The notes below the pieces were generated by a model that saw only the letters and a program-made list of their open reading frames with translations, was not told the DNA's origin and did not search any database. A stretch of 64,000 nucleotides of DNA, from positions 1 through 64,000 of the forward strand of contig NZ_JABFTV010000002.1 in the NCBI RefSeq assembly GCF_021404405.1, given 5' to 3'. Origin of the DNA: Billgrantia aerodenitrificans (GTDB lineage Bacteria > Pseudomonadota > Gammaproteobacteria > Pseudomonadales > Halomonadaceae). The translations under genes were made by a program, and so were the position numbers. Positions 58,386 to 64,000 of the stretch are shown here, piece by piece (within the stretch, counting starts at the first letter, position 1; each line of letters starts with the position of its first letter).

Positions 58386-59464
58386 GCGGACTCCTCCCAT
58401 ACCGCAGCAGGAATGCAGACCTGGCCATCGAACAGCAGACGCGCGGTACGTACCAGGCCGCAACCGGCCAGCTCACCGTTCTTCAGGTGCAGCTCGACGC
58501 TGAATTCCCCAGTGGGATGCTCCACGGAAAGGCGCCGCAGCTCACCCTCTCCCGCAAGGGCGAGATCGGCCACCACCGAGCCTTCGACGAGTGCAGCACT
58601 AGCGGCACTAACCGCGCCGAACACGCCGATCGACGTGTGGCAGCGATGCGGAATGAAGGTGCGTGTGCTCATGGCACCACCGGTACGCGGTGGCGAGACA
58701 AGGCACATCTTAGGGACGGTACGCTGGCTGACGTCGCCGAGGTTCATGCGTGGGCCGGCCTGAAGGCGAATGGCTTCCAGACGGGCCTTGAGTCTCCCGT
58801 CGGCATCCAGCTCGTCGGGTGTTTCGTCACCCACCAGGCCGAGGTCCGCGGCGCGCAGCATGACGACGGGCATACCGTTGTCGATGCAGGTGACCTCGAC
58901 ACCGTCGAAGCTGTCGCGGGGGCTGCCTGTAGGCAACAGGGCGCCGCAGCTGGAGCCGGCCACGTCCTCGAACTCGATCACCAGCGGCGCGGCTCGGCCA
59001 GGTACACCGTCGATGCGCGTATCGCCATCATAGCGCACCTGGCCGTTGGGGGTCGGCACCTTGGCCACGGCGATCTGGCCGGTGTTTTCCATGTAGATAC
59101 GCACCGGCGTTTCGTCGTCGGTCACCGACACCAGTCCACGCTCGATGGCGAAAGGTCCCACGCCGGCGAGAATATTGCCGCAGTTCTGTCCGATGTCGAC
59201 GCGAGGCTCGTCCACCACCACCTGGGCAAAGAGATAATCCACATCGACGCCTGGCCGGCTGGAGGGACGAACAATGGCGACCTTGCTGGTGAGCGAATCG
59301 GCGCCACCGATGCCGTCGATCTGGCGAGGGTCCGGTGAACCCATGGCTGTCAGCAAAACGCGGTCGCGCGTAGCCGGGTCGGCGGGCAGGTCGTCAGCGA
59401 GAAAGTAGGCCCCCTTGGAGGTACCGCCGCGGATCAGCAGGCAGGGAATACGTCGCTGGCTCAT
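58382..59464 (-). CDS. galD: 4-oxalomesaconate tautomerase
   Basis: The 360-residue protein is a PrpF/GalD-family isomerase with the diaminopimelate-epimerase fold. Motifs are R-I-P-C-L-L-I-R-G-G-T-S-K-G, IDGIGGADSLTSKVAIV, QNCGNILAGVGPFA, and SCGALLPTGSPRDSFDGVEV. GalD converts the keto to the enol form of 4-oxalomesaconate during gallate breakdown. Length equals that of Pseudomonas GalD (361). Start at 59464 gives MSQRRIPCLL; the frame extends upstream without support. It is next to galC and galB. Confidence 0.88.
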   Translation of the reverse strand: MSQRRIPCLLIRGGTSKGAYFLADDLPADPATRDRVLLTAMGSPDPRQIDGIGGADSLTSKVAIVRPSSRPGVDVDYLFAQVVVDEPRVDIGQNCGNILAGVGPFAIERGLVSVTDDETPVRIYMENTGQIAVAKVPTPNGQVRYDGDTRIDGVPGRAAPLVIEFEDVAGSSCGALLPTGSPRDSFDGVEVTCIDNGMPVVMLRAADLGLVGDETPDELDADGRLKARLEAIRLQAGPRMNLGDVSQRTVPKMCLVSPPRTGGAMSTRTFIPHRCHTSIGVFGAVSAASAALVEGSVVADLALAGEGELRRLSVEHPTGEFSVELHLKNGELAGCGLVRTARLLFDGQVCIPAAVWEESA

Positions 59465-59468
59465 CGTA

Positions 59469-60182
59469 TTACCCCTGCTCGTCGGTGCTGTCGAGATACA
59501 CCAATCCCTTCTCGGCCAGGCGTGGGCGCATGTCGTAGATGTCGAGGCCCAGCTCACCGTGGGCCAGCCGCTTGCGCTTGGCCTCCTCGGCGTTGAGACG
59601 TTTGCGTGCCGCAGCCAGCACCGTGTCGGCATTGGCATGACGCACGACGCAGACGCCGTCGTCGTCGGCCACGATCACATCGCCGGCCTCGATCACCTGT
59701 CCGGCGCAGACGATAGGCACGTTTACCGAACCTAGAGTTTCCTTGACCGCGCCCTGGGCGCTGATCGCCTTGGACCAGACGGGAAAGCCCATCTCGGTCA
59801 GGTCGCCAACGTCGCGAACACCGGCATCGATCACCAGACCGCGGCAGCCACGCGCCATGGCCGAAGTGGCGAGCAGATCGCCGAAGTAGCCGTTGTCGCA
59901 GGGCGAGGTTGGCGATAGTACCAGAATATCGCCTTCCTGCAGCTGTTCGATGGCAACGTGCAGCATCCAGTTGTCGCCCGGCGCCGCACTGATGGTGACC
60001 GCCGAGCCGGCAATACGGGCGCCGCTATAAATTGGACGCATATAGGAGGCCAGGCAGCCGATGCGACCCTGAGCTTCATGTACGGTGGCGACACCGGCCA
60101 TGCCAAGGCCCTGGATCGTTTGCGCACTGGCACGTGGGATGTTACGTACGACATAGCCGCTCTTGCCGGTCAGGTGGCTCAT
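59469..60182 (-). CDS. galC: 4-carboxy-4-hydroxy-2-oxoadipate aldolase
   Basis: The 237-residue RraA-fold class II aldolase cleaves 4-carboxy-4-hydroxy-2-oxoadipate to pyruvate and oxaloacetate. Landmarks are [34 protein letters not shown], and [13 protein letters not shown], with E-A-G-D-V-I-V-A-D. The start at 60182 overlaps galB by four bases. Same chemistry as LigK. Confidence 0.9.
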   Translation of the reverse strand: MSHLTGKSGYVVRNIPRASAQTIQGLGMAGVATVHEAQGRIGCLASYMRPIYSGARIAGSAVTISAAPGDNWMLHVAIEQLQEGDILVLSPTSPCDNGYFGDLLATSAMARGCRGLVIDAGVRDVGDLTEMGFPVWSKAISAQGAVKETLGSVNVPIVCAGQVIEAGDVIVADDDGVCVVRHANADTVLAAARKRLNAEEAKRKRLAHGELGLDIYDMRPRLAEKGLVYLDSTDEQG

Positions 60183-60916
60183 CCCAGATTCTCCGTGACG
60201 CGGGGGAAGAGACTCTGATATCCCTCGCCGTAGACGATGTTGCGTTTCGAGGTGATGCCCACGTTGCGCTTGGCCTGGACGCCGCGCTGTAGTGCCACCC
60301 GGGTGTAGTACTCCCAGAGGTGCTCTTGGCCGGCCATGCACTGGATGGCAGCATATTTCTTGTCCCACACGTCGGTGATGTCGAGCAGTACGTCGGGGCG
60401 CCATTCGCATTGTTCAGGCTGATGGGGCTCGAAGCAGTAGACCGGCGGCGCGCCGACGACAGTTTCACCCGGCTTGTAGCCTTCCGCCTGGGCGATGATG
60501 CGCGCCTCCTGAGTCAAGTGGGTGGCGAGGGGGTGATCGTAGTTGTAGGGGTCTTTGAGCGAATGGCTGAGCACGAATTCCGGCTGTACGCGGCGAAACA
60601 CGTCGGCCAGACGGAACAGTGTCTCTTTGTCGGTGCGCATCGGGTAGTCGCCGATATCGAAGAACTCGACGGCAGCTGCGCCCAGTGCACCGGCAGCCGC
60701 TTCCGCTTCCTCGCGCCGCGCCGCCTTGACCTTCGCTTCGGTCATGTTGCCCAGCCGCCACAGCTTGGCCGATTCGCCACGTTCGCCAAACGAAAGGCAG
60801 ACGATGTGAACGTCGTAGCCCTGCTGAGCGTGCAGGGCGATGGCGCCACCGGCGCGCCAGACGAAATCGGCGGAGTGGGCACTGACGACGAGGGCGGTCT
60901 TGGTATTCTCTTTCAT
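60179..60916 (-). CDS. galB: 4-oxalomesaconate hydratase (PIG-L/LmbE fold)
   Basis: The 245-residue protein has the PIG-L deacetylase fold with A-H-S-A-D-F-V-W-R near residue 14 (metal His and Asp) and [20 protein letters not shown]. GalB of Pseudomonas uses this fold to hydrate 4-oxalomesaconate to 4-carboxy-4-hydroxy-2-oxoadipate. The genes galC and galD beside it make this assignment firm. AGGAG stands before the ATG at 60916. First gene of the galB-galC-galD-DUF1932 operon. Confidence 0.88.
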   Translation of the reverse strand: MKENTKTALVVSAHSADFVWRAGGAIALHAQQGYDVHIVCLSFGERGESAKLWRLGNMTEAKVKAARREEAEAAAGALGAAAVEFFDIGDYPMRTDKETLFRLADVFRRVQPEFVLSHSLKDPYNYDHPLATHLTQEARIIAQAEGYKPGETVVGAPPVYCFEPHQPEQCEWRPDVLLDITDVWDKKYAAIQCMAGQEHLWEYYTRVALQRGVQAKRNVGITSKRNIVYGEGYQSLFPRVTENLG

Positions 60917-61066
60917 GATGCAGGGCTCCTGTTGCAGATGATCCAAAGCTTGTCATTCGCCTTGCATCCCGGGAAATGCATTCAACTGTTCTGGGTATAC
61001 GTTTTATTTATTGCTACACTGAGCTTGCTATTGTCATAGTGGCTCTACCATTCCTGTGAGCTCGCT

Positions 61067-62302
61067 ATGACACCTGACCGCGAACTGCCCAATCTGATGC
61101 AAGTGCGTGCCTTCGTTCGCGTGGCCGAGCTGGGCAGCGTGTCGAAGGCCTCCGCTGCGCTTTATCGCGCCCAGTCGGTTGTCACGCGGGCCATTGCCGA
61201 TCTAGAGATGCACCTGGACGCTGTGCTGTTCGAGCGGCATGCCAACGGGATGCGGCTGACCGATTCTGGCGAACAGATCCTGCCTCGGGCGCGCCGCGTG
61301 TTGGCGGAACTGGCAAGCGTGCCTGGCCTGCTGGGTATCGCGCGAGACACAGCGGCCGAACCGCTCTACCTGTTCCAGACCCGACGCCTGCAACTATTCG
61401 TCAAACTCTGCGAAACGCATCACATGCAAACGGTGGCTAGCCTGTTCGAGCTGAGTCAGCCAGCCGTCAGTGCAGCGCTCAAGGTGCTTGAACAAGGAGC
61501 CGGGGTACGCCTTTTCGAGCGCACCCCAAAGGGGTTGCAGCCCACCCGGGCCAGTCAGGAGCTGCAATATCCCATTCGCCGCGCGCTCAATGAGTTGCGT
61601 CATCTCCTGGCCGAGCTTGCGGCGATGCAGGGCAGTTTGAAAGGGGTCGTGCATGTCGGCGCGCTGCCGCTTGGTCGCACGTGCCTGTTGCCGGAAGCCA
61701 TCGCTCAAATGATGGCGAAGCATCCCGACATACAAGTAGTGACCAACGAGAGCCCCTTCGACCTTCTCGCCAGTGAGCTGCGTGCGGGAGACATCGATTT
61801 CATCTTTGGGGCCCTGCGTGCGGCCACCTACGCCAGTGATCTGCATGGCGAAGCGTTATTGCAGGAACGGATGGTCATCCTGGCGCGGCGCGACCACCCG
61901 CTGCTGGCGAAGCGCGTCGACACCACTGCCCTGGCCGCGGCACGCTGGATTCTGCCGCGTGCCGGCTCCCCCGCGCGTGAATTGCTCGATGCCTGTTTCG
62001 GTGAGTCAGGCATGGCCTCGCCCCGGCCTGCGGTAGAGAGCGGTGACTTGGCAGTGATCCGTGGCTTGCTGCTGCGTTCCAACATGCTTGCCGCGGTCTC
62101 CGCCCATCAGCTGGAGCGGGAGATCGTATCCGGCGAGCTCTGTATTCTGCCATGGACCTTGAAGCAGACCACCCGGGCCATCGGGTTGACCTATCGTAGT
62201 GCCAGCTTGCACGCACCTGCAGCCAAGGCTCTGATGGAAGCGTTACGTAAGGTCAGCGCGAATCGCACAGCAGGGGATTGTGTTGACGCCAAGGGGTCAT
62301 GA
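61067..62302 (+). CDS. LysR-family regulator with two helix-turn-helix domains, GalR-like
   Basis: The 411-residue protein is about 100 residues longer than ordinary LysR proteins because it has two LysR DNA-binding domains: the first near residues 8-68 (GSVSKASAALYRAQSVVTRA, then LFERHANGMRLTDSGEQILP), the second near 106-165 (QLFVKLCETHHMQTVASLFE, SQPAVSAALKVLEQ, RLFERTPKGLQPT). A usual effector domain follows. It is divergent from the gal operon and is the likely regulator. It ends overlapping the convergent TSUP gene by six bases. Confidence 0.88.
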   Translation: MTPDRELPNLMQVRAFVRVAELGSVSKASAALYRAQSVVTRAIADLEMHLDAVLFERHANGMRLTDSGEQILPRARRVLAELASVPGLLGIARDTAAEPLYLFQTRRLQLFVKLCETHHMQTVASLFELSQPAVSAALKVLEQGAGVRLFERTPKGLQPTRASQELQYPIRRALNELRHLLAELAAMQGSLKGVVHVGALPLGRTCLLPEAIAQMMAKHPDIQVVTNESPFDLLASELRAGDIDFIFGALRAATYASDLHGEALLQERMVILARRDHPLLAKRVDTTALAAARWILPRAGSPARELLDACFGESGMASPRPAVESGDLAVIRGLLLRSNMLAAVSAHQLEREIVSGELCILPWTLKQTTRAIGLTYRSASLHAPAAKALMEALRKVSANRTAGDCVDAKGS

Positions 62303-63058
62303 GCCTCCGTATGGATCGATGGCCTGCCAAATAAGACGTAGCGCGAGCAGGGTCAGTATCCAACTGAAAATTTTGCTGAAGTGCTTATCCTGCAAGCGCT
62401 TGAGCAGGCGCAGGCCAATCCAGCTGCCAATAGCGCCGCTGGCGATCATTGCCGCAACCAGGGGCAGCCAAGGGCGCAATTCGAAGCCGGCTTGCTGAAA
62501 CACCAGAATCTTGCATATGTGCTGCAGGCTCATCAGCGAGGCGAAGGTGGCCACAGTGCGGAAGCGATCTTGATACATCTGCTTGAGGAACGCGCCAATC
62601 AAAGGGCCTGTGGCCCCCACGAACAACGTCAGGAACGTGGTGATGGTGCCGACCAAGGGCGGTCCCCAGCGACCGAGGACCAGGCGTGGCAGTGGGGGAC
62701 CCCAGCAAAGATAAAGAATAAAACCGGCGATGGTCAGGTACATGACAGGTGGGGAGAGTGCAACCAGCACGAAACTGCCCACGAGAGCCCCCAAAAGGGC
62801 ACCAGGCAGAAAGGCGAGTATCAGCTTCCAATCGATGTGACGCGGCAGCATGGCAGCGCGTCCAGCATTGGAACCCAATTGGATCACGCCATGCAGCGGG
62901 ATGATCATCTGCGGTGGTACTACCTGGGCCAGTACCCCTAGCAGCATGATACCGCCACCGGCGCCCAGGCTGGCAGTCAATAGCGAGGTCAAGCAGGCCA
63001 TGCCGATCAGCAAAAAGAACACTAAAGGAGAGAGTCCATTCAGCAACGCTTCGGGCAT
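62297..63058 (-). CDS. TSUP-family permease (TauE/SafE)
   Basis: The 253-residue membrane protein has about eight helices and the TSUP double repeat, with L-L-T-A-S-L-G-A-G-G-G and T-F-L-T-L-F-V-G-A-T-G-P-L-I-G. Family members export or import sulfite, sulfonates or organic acids. It lies downstream of a TctAB-fusion gene on the same strand. Confidence 0.85.
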   Translation of the reverse strand: MPEALLNGLSPLVFFLLIGMACLTSLLTASLGAGGGIMLLGVLAQVVPPQMIIPLHGVIQLGSNAGRAAMLPRHIDWKLILAFLPGALLGALVGSFVLVALSPPVMYLTIAGFILYLCWGPPLPRLVLGRWGPPLVGTITTFLTLFVGATGPLIGAFLKQMYQDRFRTVATFASLMSLQHICKILVFQQAGFELRPWLPLVAAMIASGAIGSWIGLRLLKRLQDKHFSKIFSWILTLLALRLIWQAIDPYGGS

Positions 63059-63133
63059 CGTTCATCTCGTCGGGCTTCGGCCGGGCAGTGCCCGGCCTGG
63101 GTTTGTTGGAGGACACGTCGGACCAATACCTAC

Positions 63134-64000
63134 TCAGCCCAGGGGCCAGGGCAGATCAACGACCTGTTGCAGCAAGCCGCTGGGGAGGTTCAGTACCATC
63201 AGATGAGCGAGTAGAGTCAAGAAACCCATACCGCAAGCGGTTAGCGTGAGGGTGCTGGACAGCGAGGCGTGAGCCCTGATCAGCAGGAAGGCGACGAAGA
63301 ACAGCGTCATGGCGATAACGTAACCCACCAGATAGCAACCGAGAACGAGTCCCGTGAGCCACAGCAGGTAGTGGTAGAAACCTACTGGCAGCGCGACGTT
63401 TTCGTCTTGCTCCATGTCCTGAAGGATGGGGTCACTTACCTTTCCGCGTAGTTGACGAACCAGCATCACGCCAACCAGCACCAGCATGGTCAGGCTGATG
63501 CCTGCCGGGAAGACTCGCGCCAACGGCATCACCTGGAAGGCGTCGAAGAGGCCGTAACTGAAAAAAGCCCCAATGCCGAGAGTGAAGGCGACCTGAGGCA
63601 ACCTTCCCTTCAGGCTGACTTGTCCACCTTTGACGGCCGCATCTGCGTCGGACTGATGGGATAGTCGCGCTACCTGACGCACCGCAATGACAACCGATAC
63701 CAGCAGCAACACGGCGATGATCAGCACACCCGGCTTGGTAATAAACGACCAACCGTTGAATTGCAGCGCCTGATAAAGATAGTTCTCCATGCCTGAAGCG
63801 AGTACGAAGCCGATCAGGAATGCAGGCCGTGGCCAGCCGAATCGCTTGAGAAAGATGCCGAGCACCCCTACGGCCAGCAAAGCCACCAGATCGCCCAGGC
63901 TGCGAGTTGCCTGGAAGGCGGCAAAACAGATCACCATGATCATGAAAGGCGCCATCAAGGCATAGGGAATCGTAGTCAGCCGCGAAACCCAGCCCGACAG
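63134..64000 (-). CDS. Tripartite tricarboxylate transporter, fused TctA-TctB (partial)
   Basis: The frame is open to the window edge, so the N-terminal part is missing. The visible N-terminal portion (YALMAPFMIMVICFAAF, then ALLAVGVLGIFLKRFGWPRP, VLASGMENYLYQAL) is the C-terminal end of a TctA permease. After a short charged linker (about 63620-63660) comes a TctB-like four-helix domain (ALPVGFYHYLLWLTGLVLGC). Such fused TctAB proteins exist but are uncommon. A TctC receptor would be expected upstream, outside the window. Confidence 0.8.
   Translation of the reverse strand: MSGWVSRLTTIPYALMAPFMIMVICFAAFQATRSLGDLVALLAVGVLGIFLKRFGWPRPAFLIGFVLASGMENYLYQALQFNGWSFITKPGVLIIAVLLLVSVVIAVRQVARLSHQSDADAAVKGGQVSLKGRLPQVAFTLGIGAFFSYGLFDAFQVMPLARVFPAGISLTMLVLVGVMLVRQLRGKVSDPILQDMEQDENVALPVGFYHYLLWLTGLVLGCYLVGYVIAMTLFFVAFLLIRAHASLSSTLTLTACGMGFLTLLAHLMVLNLPSGLLQQVVDLPWPLG

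Overview
The window looks like chromosome of a halophilic gammaproteobacterium of the Halomonas type. Core genes are GC-rich, and there are many tripartite carboxylate transporters (two TctABC-type, one TAXI-TRAP, two DctPQM-TRAP), LysR/GntR regulators and acid-catabolism operons. The genus is inferred from general resemblance only; no rRNA, tRNA or marker gene is present.

Region 1 (1-7 kb) is a decayed mobile or conjugative patch. It holds an IS256-like end, an orphan Xre/MbcA/ParS-type antitoxin, a frameshifted lipoprotein gene, a MobI-like conjugation gene with a dense block of inverted repeats upstream (candidate oriT), two palindromic operators, an IS256 transposase remnant, a serine-resolvase C-terminus, and an AT-rich gene of unknown function. 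Much of 0.5-2.9 kb has no convincing gene.

Region 2 (7-21.6 kb) is a catabolic island for an unidentified hydroxy-di/tricarboxylate: serA (divergent), an AcnA-like aconitase, a leaderless solute-binding protein, an AbrB-type membrane protein, an Asp/Glu-racemase-like protein, a beta-decarboxylating dehydrogenase, TctCBA, a GntR regulator with two winged helices, OtnK and OtnC. A 28-bp palindromic motif occurs three times (before serA, before the aconitase, before the racemase), suggesting one regulon.

Region 3 (22-35 kb) is a tartrate/malate/glycerate island: a DmlR/TtdR-like LysR divergent from a TtuC-type tartrate dehydrogenase, then glycerate kinase, TAXI-TRAP transporter, enolase and pyruvate kinase. 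Together these could take tartrate to glycerate, 2-phosphoglycerate, PEP and pyruvate. After an IS3 wreck come L(+)-tartrate dehydratase genes ttdAB (minus strand), a truncated LysR and an enolase fragment.

Region 4 (35-43.6 kb) holds a DctPQM TRAP transporter and a DapA-family / FAD-oxidoreductase / aldehyde-dehydrogenase operon with a divergent LysR. Region 5 (43.7-50 kb) holds a remnant of leucine catabolism (intact ivd, but mccB and mccA collapsed into a 36-codon scar), a fused indolepyruvate ferredoxin oxidoreductase and its divergent LysR.

Region 6 (50-57 kb) is a LysR, an aconitase-family enzyme with the swivel domain placed first, a DctPQM TRAP transporter and an RraA-family protein, apparently one operon for an unknown acid. 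Region 7 (57-64 kb) has an IS481 remnant with a duplicated otnC 3' end, then the lower gallate pathway (galB, galC, galD plus a DUF1932 oxidoreductase) with a double-HTH LysR, a TSUP permease and a fused TctA-TctB protein that runs off the window.
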